64,000 bases of DNA from Arenibacter nanhaiticus (GTDB lineage Bacteria; Bacteroidota; Bacteroidia; Flavobacteriales; Flavobacteriaceae), in contig NZ_FQYX01000024.1 in the NCBI RefSeq assembly GCF_900141935.1, positions 1 through 64,000 of the forward strand, in the 5' to 3' direction. The notes under the pieces are model-generated. The model searched no databases. It was not told the origin of the DNA and saw only the letters and a program-made list of their open reading frames with translations. Of this stretch, positions 36,433 to 47,092 are shown in pieces. Position numbers and translations under genes: made by a program. Position 1 is the stretch's first letter. Each line of letters opens with the position of its first letter.

Positions 36433-37197
36433 ATGATTTTAAAAAACCAACATTTTGTTATTTTTGTAACAACACTACTATTTACCTCCTGTAAACACTC
36501 CGTTTCCAAAGTAGATACCATAGAAGGGAAAATTATTAAAATCGACTCTTCTTACGCCTCTGAAGGCACTATTGAAGCATTTGTAAACCCTTATAGAGAA
36601 CGGATAAATCAGGTATTGGACAGCACCCTTGCTTATGCCCCTAAAACGATTTCGAAAACGGACGGCAAATACAATTCTACGGCCGGGAATTTAATGGCCG
36701 ATATTGTCCTAGAGGAAGTAAATCCGATTTTTAAATCCAGGACCGGCAAGGATATAGATTTTGTTCTTCTTAACCATGGTGGCATAAGAACCAATATTTC
36801 TAAAGGCAATATCACCACTAGGACTGCCTATGAAGTAATGCCGTTTGAAAATTCCGTTTTTATTGCCGAATTAAATGGGACTGCTGTAGAAGCCTTGGTT
36901 TCTTATCTTATACAATCTACCAAACCACACCCTATAGCTGGCATCCAAATTACAGTGGACGAGAATAAAAATTTAAAAGCTGTAAATATCCAAGGCAAAC
37001 CATTCGACAAGGACAAAGTTTATTTTGTGGCCACATCAGATTATTTAATAACTGGAGGCGACAATATGAGCTTTTTTAAAGAGCACCTCTCTTTGACCAA
37101 TGTTGATTATTTGCTTAGAAACACTTTGATCGATTATTTTTCTAAAAAAGACACTATTACTTCTGTAGTAGACGACAGATTTATACAAGAAAATTAA
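36433..37197 (+). CDS. 5'-nucleotidase C-terminal-domain lipoprotein
   Basis: A 254-residue protein with a lipoprotein signal (TTLLFTSCKHS). The single domain is the 5'-nucleotidase C-terminal fold: GNLMADIVLEEVN, FVLLNHGGIRTNIS (the substrate-base-binding Asn/Arg region) and DYLITGGDNMSFFKE. In UshA-like enzymes this domain follows the metallophosphatase on one chain. Here it is a separate gene placed 1 base before that partner, in reversed order. It probably acts with the next gene product in the periplasm. Confidence 0.93.
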   Translation: MILKNQHFVIFVTTLLFTSCKHSVSKVDTIEGKIIKIDSSYASEGTIEAFVNPYRERINQVLDSTLAYAPKTISKTDGKYNSTAGNLMADIVLEEVNPIFKSRTGKDIDFVLLNHGGIRTNISKGNITTRTAYEVMPFENSVFIAELNGTAVEALVSYLIQSTKPHPIAGIQITVDENKNLKAVNIQGKPFDKDKVYFVATSDYLITGGDNMSFFKEHLSLTNVDYLLRNTLIDYFSKKDTITSVVDDRFIQEN

Positions 37198-37198
37198 A

Positions 37199-38110
37199 AT
37201 GGAGCGTAGAGAATTTATATCAAGAACTGCAGCTACCTCAGCTTTTATTGGCCTAGGCGGATTATCTTTTAGTTCTTGCCAAAGTACCGCTAAAAAGCAT
37301 ATCACAATTTTACACACCAATGATGTGCATAGCCATATTGACCCCTTTCCGGCCCATCATTCTAATTTTCCAAATTTAGGAGGATTGGCAAGACGCGCTA
37401 CATTGGTAGCCCAAATCCGAAATGAAAACCCCAATACCCTTTTATTCGATGCCGGGGATATATTTCAGGGCACCCCCTATTTTAATTTTTATGGCGGAGA
37501 ACTGGAGTTTAAAATAATGAGCATGTTAAAATACGATGCTACCACCTTAGGTAATCACGATTTTGATAATGGCCTAGAGGGACTTTACGCCCAATTGCCC
37601 CATGCAAAATTTGACTTCTTATCGGCCAATTACAATTTTTCAAACACCCTTATGGATGGCCACGTAAAGCCCTATAAGACTTATTTACGCGATGGTGTGA
37701 AAATTGGCGTTTTTGGATTAGGAATAGAACTAAATGGTTTGGTAAGCAAGGATCTATATAAAGAAACCGGATACCTGAACCCGATAGAAGTAGCGCAGGA
37801 TATTAGTCGTACCTTAAAAGTTGAAGAGAAATGTGATATCATCGTCTGCTTATCGCATATGGGATATCAATACCAAAACCTTCAAAAACCGGACGACTTA
37901 AAACTAGCTGCCCAAACAGAGCACATCGATTTAATTATTGGCGGACACACCCATACCTTCTTAGACAAACCCACCATTGCAAAAAACAAAAACGACCGGC
38001 AAGTATTGGTCAACCAGGTAGGTTGTTTCGGAATCAATTTAGGGAGAATCGACTTTTATTTAGACGAACAAAAAAACATCAGTACAGAAGGAACATCCAT
38101 CACAGTGTAA
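37199..38110 (+). CDS. Metallophosphatase domain of a split 5'-nucleotidase
   Basis: A 303-residue protein with an RRxF-type Tat-like signal (MERREFISRTAATSAFIG). The metallophosphatase motifs are HTNDVHSHIDPF, DAGDIFQG, TTLGNHDFDNG and GGHTHTF, so the di-metal site is complete. It lacks the C-terminal nucleotide-binding domain supplied by the gene 1 base upstream. Likely function: periplasmic nucleotide dephosphorylation, as a two-gene equivalent of UshA. Confidence 0.93.
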   Translation: MERREFISRTAATSAFIGLGGLSFSSCQSTAKKHITILHTNDVHSHIDPFPAHHSNFPNLGGLARRATLVAQIRNENPNTLLFDAGDIFQGTPYFNFYGGELEFKIMSMLKYDATTLGNHDFDNGLEGLYAQLPHAKFDFLSANYNFSNTLMDGHVKPYKTYLRDGVKIGVFGLGIELNGLVSKDLYKETGYLNPIEVAQDISRTLKVEEKCDIIVCLSHMGYQYQNLQKPDDLKLAAQTEHIDLIIGGHTHTFLDKPTIAKNKNDRQVLVNQVGCFGINLGRIDFYLDEQKNISTEGTSITV

Positions 38111-38120
38111 AGTAAATACC

Positions 38121-38954
38121 ATGGACAAGGACACCAAAAAATCTACCTTAAAAAAGCAAATCATTAAAATTAAGGGCGAAACCATAGAGGAGGTGGACGA
38201 TTTTTTGGCCGTTGAAGATCCATTGGAAATTAGCCTTAGCATCCTAGACGCCTCCCCTAAGGTAACCCATAAAAACATTTCCATCACCATGCGTACCCCG
38301 GGCAGCGATAAAGAATTGGCTCTTGGATTTTTATTTACCGAAGGTATTGCCTCTTCTAAGCAACAAGTAGCCAAGGTCGATACCACCCCTAACACCACAC
38401 ATGTATTCCTCAATACTTCCGAAAAATTAAACCTCAGCTCCTTAGACAGGCATTTTTATACCAGCAGCAGTTGTGGGGTTTGTGGAAAAGCCAGCTTAGA
38501 TGCCATAAAAACCGTTTGCCGATTGCCCAGCACTCCCGGCAGTTTTCAAATAGAGCCACATGCCATCAAAACCTTCCCATCCATATTAAAACAGAAACAA
38601 GCTATTTTTAAAAATACAGGAGGTCTCCATGCCGCTGCTATATTTAATACCAATGGAACTTTCATTTGCCTAAAGGAAGATGTTGGAAGGCACAATGCCT
38701 TGGACAAACTAATAGGACACTTTTTTCTAAAAGACCAATTACCCTTAGACCAACACCTATTATTACTAAGCGGTCGTGCCAGTTTTGAACTCATTCAAAA
38801 AGCTGCCATGGCCGGAATTCACTTCATCATGGCCGTAGGAGCTCCTTCGAGCTTGGCAGTAGAGATGGCCAAGGAACACCATATAACTTTAATAGGGTTT
38901 CTCAACGAATCTAGATACAACATATATAGTGGTGCTGATCGTATAAAACTTTAG
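38121..38954 (+). CDS. fdhD: Formate dehydrogenase accessory sulfurtransferase FdhD
   Basis: A 277-residue protein with TPGSDKELALGFLFTEGI, the Cys pair of the sulfur-transfer site SSSCGVCGKASLD, FKNTGGLHAAAIF, CLKEDVGRHNALDKLIG and GRASFELIQKAAMAG. It passes sulfur to the molybdenum cofactor of formate dehydrogenases. Its place before the FdhF/YdeP-type enzyme at 39498 indicates that enzyme as client. It lies 10 bases after the nucleotidase gene but probably serves the next two genes. Confidence 0.95.
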   Translation: MDKDTKKSTLKKQIIKIKGETIEEVDDFLAVEDPLEISLSILDASPKVTHKNISITMRTPGSDKELALGFLFTEGIASSKQQVAKVDTTPNTTHVFLNTSEKLNLSSLDRHFYTSSSCGVCGKASLDAIKTVCRLPSTPGSFQIEPHAIKTFPSILKQKQAIFKNTGGLHAAAIFNTNGTFICLKEDVGRHNALDKLIGHFFLKDQLPLDQHLLLLSGRASFELIQKAAMAGIHFIMAVGAPSSLAVEMAKEHHITLIGFLNESRYNIYSGADRIKL

Positions 38955-39074
38955 CCGTATATTCTTTGAAGCCAAATTCTTAATTCCTAGCTTTAGGAAG
39001 TAAGTTTAATCACGATATGAGCATGACCAAAATTTGGTCGCAAACACCAATTCAGCTATACTGAATTACACACT

Positions 39075-39097
39075 TGTACTGAGCCCAGCCGAAGTAG
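39075..39097 (+). repeat. REP-like element (ACTGAGC/GAAGT core)
   Basis: The stretch reads GTACTGAGCCCAGCCGAAGT, a slightly changed form of the ACTGAGCG-AGTCGAAGT elements that are common in flavobacterial genomes between genes. It lies in the 172-bp gap between fdhD and the DUF7009 gene. Recognised from memory of such genomes, not by search. Confidence 0.5.
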
Positions 39098-39126
39098 GAC
39101 CGTTATAAAACAATAAACAGCTACAT

Positions 39127-39498
39127 ATGAAAATAAGAATTCAAGGCAATTCCATTCGCTATCGACTTACTCGTTCCGAGGTTCAAAAATTAGGACAGAG
39201 CGGCTATATTGAGGAACGTACGGAATTTAACGGAAAAAGTTTTATTTATGTGGTAAGAACAAAACCAGACATTACCACCCTATTGGCCGAATTCAAACAT
39301 GACACCATCACCTTATTCTTACCGGCTTCAGAACAAAACCTATGGCCACAAAGTGAGCGTATTGGGTATGAACACAAAATGGTTTTAAACAACGGAAATA
39401 CCTTATCCCTTTTGTTAGAAAAAGACTTCGTTTGTTTAGATGAACGCATAGAAGATCAATCTGATAATTACCCTAATCCGACAGCAGCCAAAAAATAA
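39127..39498 (+). CDS. DUF7009-type protein paired with a molybdopterin oxidoreductase
   Basis: A 123-residue soluble protein beginning MKIRIQGNSIRYRLTRSEV, with a central FNGKSFIYVVRTKPDI and a tail CLDERIEDQSDNYPNPTA. This pattern matches DUF7009. The stop and the next start overlap (TAATG), so the protein and the oxidoreductase are coupled. A chaperone or insertion role is inferred from this pairing. No catalytic motif is visible. Confidence 0.8.
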   Translation: MKIRIQGNSIRYRLTRSEVQKLGQSGYIEERTEFNGKSFIYVVRTKPDITTLLAEFKHDTITLFLPASEQNLWPQSERIGYEHKMVLNNGNTLSLLLEKDFVCLDERIEDQSDNYPNPTAAKK

Positions 39499-41807
39499 TG
39501 GATCCTTCTTCTAAAGACAAGACGCCCAAGGCAGAATCACCGGCAAAATTAACCGGTCTACGGACTTCCGAGCCCAAAAAAGTAGCTGCAGGAATCCCTG
39601 CCGTCATTTCGTCTGCCAAACATGTTTTTAGTGAAATGGGTATTCTTAGAGGCTTCAAAGCTATGGCAAACCTCAACCAAAAAGGCGGTATTGATTGCCC
39701 CGGCTGTGCTTGGCCAGATCCGGACGACGAACGCAGCCCTATTGCCGAATACTGCGAGAATGGCGCAAAGGCCATTGCAGAGGAAGCGACTACCAAAAAA
39801 CTAGGACCCGCTTTTTTCAAAACCAAAAGTGTCTCCGAGCTATCAAAACTATCGGACTATGAAATTGGCAAAAAAGGCCGAATCGCCCAACCGATGTACC
39901 TCCCCATAGGCTCCGACCATTACCAAGCTATAAGCTGGGAAGCTGCTTATAAAAAAATCGGCGCACATTTAAACGCTTTAGAAAGTCCGGACCAAGCTAT
40001 ATTTTACACCTCTGGCCGTACTAGTAACGAAGCCGCTTTCCTATACCAGCTCTTCGTTAGGGAATTTGGAACCAACAACATGCCCGATTGCAGCAATATG
40101 TGCCACGAAAGTAGTGGCGTAGCCCTTAACGATACGCTAGGCATCGGCAAGGGATCTGTTACCTTAGACGACTTCTACAAAACGGAAGTCATCCTTATTT
40201 TAGGACAAAATCCCGGCACTAACCACCCCAGAATGCTTAGCGCCCTGCAAAAGGCCAAGGAAAATGGAGCTACGATAATTGCTGTAAACCCTATCATGGA
40301 AACGGGATTGCTAAATTTTAAAAATCCTCAAGAGGTGAAGGCCCTTTTAGGAAGCAAGACCAAGCTGTCCGATATTTATCTTCAGGTAAAAATAAATGGC
40401 GACATGGCCCTATTACAAGCTTTGGTAAAGCTTATGATGGCCGAGGAGAAAAACAATGCGGGAAAGGTATTTGACTTGTCCTTTATTAGTAAAAAAACAA
40501 TGGGCTTTCACGATTATCTCACCCATATCGAAAGCCTTGATTTAGATACCCTAATCGCGACCTGTGGCATATCTTTGGTACAACTACAACAAGTAGCCAG
40601 TATATTGAGTAACAAAAACAAAATTATCGCCTGTTGGGCAATGGGCCTTACACAGCACAAAAATGCTGTCGCCACTATTCAGGAAGTTGTCAACCTCCTA
40701 CTTTTAAAAGGAAGTATAGGAAAACCAGGGGCTGGTACCTGTCCGGTTCGCGGACATAGCAATGTTCAAGGAGACCGCACCATGGGTATCTATGAAAAAC
40801 CTCCCAAGGAATTATTAGACAGCCTGGAAAAGGAATTTAACTTTAAACCACCCCGAAAAAACGGCTACGATACGGTTGAAAGTATAAGAGCGATGTCTGA
40901 GGGCCGGGCAAAAGTGTTTTTTGCCATGGGTGGCAATTTCCTTTCCGCTACTCCAGACACCTTATACACGGCCCAAGCATTACAGCGCTGCGACCTGACA
41001 GTACAGGTATCTACAAAATTAAATCGCAGCCATTTAATTCATGGTAAAGAAGCCTTAATTTTACCGTGTTTGGGCAGGACAGATAAGGACATCATTAACG
41101 GAGAGCAACAATTTGTGAGCGTAGAAAACTCTATGGGAGTTGTCCATAGTTCCAAGGGAAGCCTACAGCCTATCTCGGAACTCTTACAAAGCGAACCTTC
41201 TATAGTGTGCAATATAGCCAAAGCCACCCTTAAAAAAAGCAAGGTTAACTGGGATCACTTTTTAGCGCATTACAATCATATCAGAGACAGCATAGAAGCC
41301 TGTATACCAGGTTTCAAAGATTACAACAATCGCGTTCAGGAAGGCTTTTATCTGCCCAATACCGCCAGAGAAAACACCTATACAACCCCTACAGGGAAGG
41401 CGCATTTTACCATTTCCGACAATACCCCAATACCTTTGGAAAAGGACGATTTAATGATGATGACCGTCCGTAGCCATGATCAATTTAACACCACTATATA
41501 CGGACTAAACGACCGGTATAGAGGTGTTTACAATGAAAGAAGAGTAATTTTTATGAATCCAGCCGATATTTCTAAGTTTGGTCTAAAAGAAGGCGACTTA
41601 GTAGATCTTTACAATTTTCATGACAAGGCCACAAGGGTCGCAAAAAAGTTTATTCCGGTACCCTACAACATACCTCAACAATGTTGCACCACTTATTTTC
41701 CAGAAACCAACGTCTTAGTCCCCATAAGCAGTACGGCCGATAAAAGCAATACCCCCACCTCCAAATCGGTTGTGATAAAAATAAAAATACACCAATTAGA
41801 GGATTAA
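39498..41807 (+). CDS. FdhF/YdeP-type molybdopterin oxidoreductase
   Basis: A 769-residue enzyme of the formate dehydrogenase-like molybdopterin family. GGIDCPGCAWPDP has Cys67 and Cys70, far fewer than the four cysteines of classical [4Fe-4S] FdhF. Cys202 in PDCSNMCHESSGVAL aligns with the Mo ligand (Cys or SeCys) of formate dehydrogenase H. GTCPVRGHSNVQGDRT and the C-terminal MopB domain (DRYRGVYNERRVIFMNPADI) bind the bis-MGD cofactor. YdeP is tied to acid resistance in E. coli, but the reaction here is unknown. Confidence 0.92.
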   Translation: MDPSSKDKTPKAESPAKLTGLRTSEPKKVAAGIPAVISSAKHVFSEMGILRGFKAMANLNQKGGIDCPGCAWPDPDDERSPIAEYCENGAKAIAEEATTKKLGPAFFKTKSVSELSKLSDYEIGKKGRIAQPMYLPIGSDHYQAISWEAAYKKIGAHLNALESPDQAIFYTSGRTSNEAAFLYQLFVREFGTNNMPDCSNMCHESSGVALNDTLGIGKGSVTLDDFYKTEVILILGQNPGTNHPRMLSALQKAKENGATIIAVNPIMETGLLNFKNPQEVKALLGSKTKLSDIYLQVKINGDMALLQALVKLMMAEEKNNAGKVFDLSFISKKTMGFHDYLTHIESLDLDTLIATCGISLVQLQQVASILSNKNKIIACWAMGLTQHKNAVATIQEVVNLLLLKGSIGKPGAGTCPVRGHSNVQGDRTMGIYEKPPKELLDSLEKEFNFKPPRKNGYDTVESIRAMSEGRAKVFFAMGGNFLSATPDTLYTAQALQRCDLTVQVSTKLNRSHLIHGKEALILPCLGRTDKDIINGEQQFVSVENSMGVVHSSKGSLQPISELLQSEPSIVCNIAKATLKKSKVNWDHFLAHYNHIRDSIEACIPGFKDYNNRVQEGFYLPNTARENTYTTPTGKAHFTISDNTPIPLEKDDLMMMTVRSHDQFNTTIYGLNDRYRGVYNERRVIFMNPADISKFGLKEGDLVDLYNFHDKATRVAKKFIPVPYNIPQQCCTTYFPETNVLVPISSTADKSNTPTSKSVVIKIKIHQLED

Positions 41808-41894
41808 AGCTTAAGTTTCTTTAATTCATATCAAGTCAAAAGCATGGGATTTACAATAAAAATAGCAATCTATAATTTCGCTTATAGTAAAAAT

Positions 41895-41979
41895 AATTTG
41901 GGCGTTCCCTACTTCGTCGGGCGGGCCCTTGGCTATATCCCTTGCGCGGCTGCGGGGATGCCGCCGCGGTCCCTAACGC
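41895..41979 (-). repeat. 85-bp dispersed repeat, copy 2 (inverted)
   Basis: The reverse complement matches 23656-23740 at 78 of 85 positions. It also lies between two genes whose 3' ends face each other. It sits next to the terminator of the minus-strand gene. Confidence 0.85.
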
Positions 41980-42015
41980 AAAAAAAGCCACTGCTGAACA
42001 ACTATCAGCAGTGGC
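41980..42015 (-). terminator. Terminator of the minus-strand hypothetical gene
   Basis: GCCACTGCTGA (41987-41997) and TCAGCAGTGGC (42005-42015) form an 11-bp perfect stem. On the minus strand it is followed by a T-run. Confidence 0.9.
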
Positions 42016-42051
42016 CTTTCAAGAACTACTTGAAAAGGCAATCCGAAATTC

Positions 42052-42357
42052 TTATTGTTCTAAAAAATACGTTACCATTATTTTCTGTTCCTCCTTTAAA
42101 CTTACCTTCGGATAATCTCGGCCAGCCTGTCGATACCAATAGCCAGCATTAAATTTATCGCCTTCTTGTCGATGTAAATACCCATGAATCCAACTCCCCT
42201 CCATCGTATGCAAATCTTGCGCAATATTGTGGGAAGCATTCCAGTCCCCTTTTAAATCGTACCACATTGCCCGTAAGGCTTCGGTCCAAAATGAAGGCGG
42301 CGTATCGGCCTGTAATGTTTCTAGAAATTCTTTAAAAGTTTTAGGCTTCATCTTCAT
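42052..42357 (-). CDS. Small conserved protein of unknown function
   Basis: Read from 42357 it has 101 residues (MKMKPKTFKEFLETLQADTP). A start at 42399 is possible but adds residues unlike its relatives. The tract HTMEGSWIHGYLHRQEGD-AGYWYRQAGRDYP is a conserved pattern seen in many proteobacterial and flavobacterial hypotheticals with a TPR-like helical hairpin. No signal peptide. It stands alone with its own terminator. Confidence 0.8.
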   Translation of the reverse strand: MKMKPKTFKEFLETLQADTPPSFWTEALRAMWYDLKGDWNASHNIAQDLHTMEGSWIHGYLHRQEGDKFNAGYWYRQAGRDYPKVSLKEEQKIMVTYFLEQ

Positions 42358-42458
42358 TAAAATTTTTAATCTACTTATAAACTGTTCTGACGGCAACACC
42401 TACCAGAAATAAAACTACCTTATCACTTCTATTTAGTCTAAGGAAGTTTCCCCATACC

Positions 42459-44453
<1,995 letters not shown>

Positions 44454-44562
44454 TTAAAAATGCTCCTTTTTCCCCATGTTCATCACGGAAAAGGTTTTTA
44501 ATTTTTTGTTCATACAACAACTTCCACTTTTCGCTAATGGATCGTCATTTTCTTAATTATCT

Positions 44563-45438
44563 TTATTGCTTTAACACACCTTTCAGCATTCTGTCGTTTC
44601 CGAACATATCTTTACGGAGTTCTATATCCGTAAATTTTGCATCTACCAACAGCTCTTGCGAGGCCTCCCCCAAATATTGGTTAATTTCAAAAAACAATAC
44701 CCCTTCACTTTTTAGATGGGCAGCGGCAAATGCTGTTATGGTCCTATAAAACACCAACGGATCATGGTCCGACACAAAAAGAGCCAAATTAGGCTCATGA
44801 TCGAGCACATTGGCATTCATCTCCTTTTTTTCGAGTTCCCTTACATAAGGCGGGTTAGAGACAATAACATCAAAGCTGTCATCCAGTGTTTTCAATTGGA
44901 GTATATCAGAATGTATAAATTCAATTTCCACCTCATTATCCAAAGCGTTTTGCTTGGCTATTTTTAAGGCATCCTCAGATACATCGAGGGCAAAAACCTT
45001 TGCATCGCCAAGATTTTTGGCCAAGGCAATAGCAATGCACCCACTACCGGTCCCGATATCTAAAATTCGAATTGGTTTTTCACTCTCCCTAGCATCTTCC
45101 TTTCTGATTGAAATGGTATCTAGAATCCATTGCACCAATTCTTCTGTTTCCGGCCTAGGAATCAATACATCTTGGGTCACGGAAAACTCCAAATCAAAAA
45201 AATAGGCTTTTCCTAGAATATGTTGAATGGGGCGTTGTAATTTTAATTGACTCAATCCGGAAAACAAGGAACCTTCTTCCTCCTTAGAGACCATCAAATT
45301 GGGCTCTAAAGCCAAAACAAATCTTTCTAGCCCCAAATAATGTTCTATCATCATATAAAAAAAGCTATCTATCTCCTCTTTGGGATAAACAGGACCAAGT
45401 TCTTGATGAAAAATATTTTTAATTTCTTTAAGCAGCAT
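44563..45438 (-). CDS. prmC: Peptide chain release factor methyltransferase PrmC
   Basis: A 291-residue SAM methyltransferase that modifies the Gln of the GGQ loop of release factors. An N-terminal helical part is followed by RILDIGTGSGCIAIALA and the diagnostic IVSNPPYVRE. The RFs themselves are not in the window. It lies downstream of a GNAT gene on the same strand and upstream of ligA. Confidence 0.96.
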   Translation of the reverse strand: MLLKEIKNIFHQELGPVYPKEEIDSFFYMMIEHYLGLERFVLALEPNLMVSKEEEGSLFSGLSQLKLQRPIQHILGKAYFFDLEFSVTQDVLIPRPETEELVQWILDTISIRKEDARESEKPIRILDIGTGSGCIAIALAKNLGDAKVFALDVSEDALKIAKQNALDNEVEIEFIHSDILQLKTLDDSFDVIVSNPPYVRELEKKEMNANVLDHEPNLALFVSDHDPLVFYRTITAFAAAHLKSEGVLFFEINQYLGEASQELLVDAKFTDIELRKDMFGNDRMLKGVLKQ

Positions 45439-45508
45439 AGCATAGGCGTTGTAATCGCCAAATTTCGCCTTTCTATTTCATTTCTGCAATCAATATATAA
45501 ACCACAGA

Positions 45509-45997
45509 TTAAGATAATTCCTTTAGCATCCAAACAGGACAGGAATAGTGACCTGTATTTCCCATTGGCGATTCTATATATTCAAATCCCGATGCAAGGT
45601 ATAGCTTCTGAGCATCTTTCATAAAGGGCATGGTCTCTAAATAACATTGTTCATAACCGTATTCTTTAGCTTTCCGCAAACATATTTCCATCATCTTAGC
45701 CCCTAGACCCCGGCCTCTAGCTTCTTCCAAAAAATACATTTTTTGCAATTCACATACGTTCCCTTGGTAATTCTCCAACGGGGCTATTCCTGCTCCCCCT
45801 ATAATTTTTCCTCGGTCCTCCACCACAAAATAATCGGCTTTGGGTTGCTCATAATTTTCGAACATATGGTCTAAGGAAGCATCCTCATAAGCAGTACCTA
45901 CCTTTGGCACCCCCAAATCTTCCAAAACTTCCCGGATTACCTTGGCTACCACTTTGTTGTCTTCAGACTTTATTTCCCTTATAATTGCTGTGATCAT
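45509..45997 (-). CDS. GNAT-family N-acetyltransferase
   Basis: A 162-residue acetyltransferase with the acetyl-CoA loop LEEARGRGLGAKMMEICLRKAKEYG and the upstream strand CELQKMYF. The substrate is unknown. Start and length fit the single-domain class. It is divergent from ribD, 42 bases away. Confidence 0.9.
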   Translation of the reverse strand: MITAIIREIKSEDNKVVAKVIREVLEDLGVPKVGTAYEDASLDHMFENYEQPKADYFVVEDRGKIIGGAGIAPLENYQGNVCELQKMYFLEEARGRGLGAKMMEICLRKAKEYGYEQCYLETMPFMKDAQKLYLASGFEYIESPMGNTGHYSCPVWMLKELS

Positions 45998-46027
45998 ATG
46001 GTTCTTAAAACTATCTAATTATTATAC

Positions 46028-46035
46028 TATTTTTG
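46028..46035 (+). promoter_or_regulatory. -7 element (TATTTTTG) of ribD
   Basis: An exact TAnnTTTG match 4 bases before the GTG at 46040. With the usual -7 geometry the transcript would begin at or beside this codon. Confidence 0.5.
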
Positions 46036-46039
46036 TGAA

Positions 46040-47092
46040 GTGAAGATACATGAAAAATATATTTCCAGGTGCATTGAACTAGCTAAAAATGGCCTGGGCA
46101 CAACCTTTCCCAACCCTATGGTTGGCAGTGTCATTGTGCATAACGACAAAATAATTGGCGAGGGCTATACGAGCCCCTATGGAGGACCACATGCCGAAGT
46201 AAACGCCATTCTATCCGTTGCCGACCCTAGTGTACTAGCCGAGGCAACCATCTATGTAACCCTTGAACCTTGTTCCCATTTTGGAAAGACCCCTCCTTGC
46301 GCCGACCTTATCCTAAAACATAAGATTCCAAATGTAGTTATTGGTCTTTTAGACCCACATGAAAAAGTAGCCGGAAAAGGAATAGAGAAACTAAAAGCTG
46401 CAGGTTGCCATGTAAGTGTTGGTGTTTTGAAAAAAGAATGCAAGGACCATCACAAACGCTTTCTGACCTTCTACGAGAAAAATCGACCTTATATTATTTT
46501 AAAATGGGCCGAAACTAGTGACGGGTATATAGCTCCTTCCCAAGAGAAAAGGAACAGTACACCAGAACCTTTTTGGATCACCAATGCAAACTCCCAACAA
46601 ATGGTGCACCAATGGCGCTCTGAGGAACAAGCTATTTTAGTGGGCACCAATACCGCATTGCAAGACAATCCTAAATTAGATGTCAGGCATTGGAAGGGAA
46701 AAAACCCTATAAGAATTGTAATAGATAAAGCACTTAAAATTCCATCTCATTACCATCTAATGGACGGCAGTGTTAAAACAATTGTCCTCACTGCGGTGGA
46801 AGAAACAAACGCCCATATTAAAGACATTGATTACGAAATCATTGATTTCTCAGGCAATATCGCCCAGCAAATTTGCGAAGTCCTTCACAAACATCAGATT
46901 TTAAGTGTTATTATTGAAGGAGGCAGCCAAACCCTGCAATCCTTTATTTCTGAAAATTTATGGGATGAAGCTCGAATTTTTATCGGTAAACCCGTTTTTG
47001 GAAAAGGGCTAAAAGCCCCTACAATAAATGGGCGTCGCCATTCTGAACAATATATTGATACGGACAACTTAATTTTTCTAAAAAATGATTAA
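46040..47092 (+). CDS. ribD: Bifunctional riboflavin biosynthesis deaminase/reductase RibD
   Basis: A 350-residue enzyme that deaminates and then reduces the pyrimidine intermediate of riboflavin synthesis. The GTG start gives the normal N-terminus KIHEKYISRCIELAKNGLG. The deaminase zinc site is HAEV plus PCSHFGKTPPCADL. The C-terminal reductase has KWAETSDGYIAP, LVGTNTALQDNPKLDVR and IIEGGSQTLQSF. It overlaps the following HAD gene by 8 bases. Confidence 0.96.
   Translation: MKIHEKYISRCIELAKNGLGTTFPNPMVGSVIVHNDKIIGEGYTSPYGGPHAEVNAILSVADPSVLAEATIYVTLEPCSHFGKTPPCADLILKHKIPNVVIGLLDPHEKVAGKGIEKLKAAGCHVSVGVLKKECKDHHKRFLTFYEKNRPYIILKWAETSDGYIAPSQEKRNSTPEPFWITNANSQQMVHQWRSEEQAILVGTNTALQDNPKLDVRHWKGKNPIRIVIDKALKIPSHYHLMDGSVKTIVLTAVEETNAHIKDIDYEIIDFSGNIAQQICEVLHKHQILSVIIEGGSQTLQSFISENLWDEARIFIGKPVFGKGLKAPTINGRRHSEQYIDTDNLIFLKND

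Noticed and set aside
41808-42051. Plus-strand frame of about 100 residues after the oxidoreductase
   Set aside because: It is made of the dispersed repeat and the terminator of the opposite gene, and has no family pattern.
42358-42399. Longer start of the small hypothetical protein
   Set aside because: The extra 14 residues precede a double-Met that fits the conserved N-terminus better.
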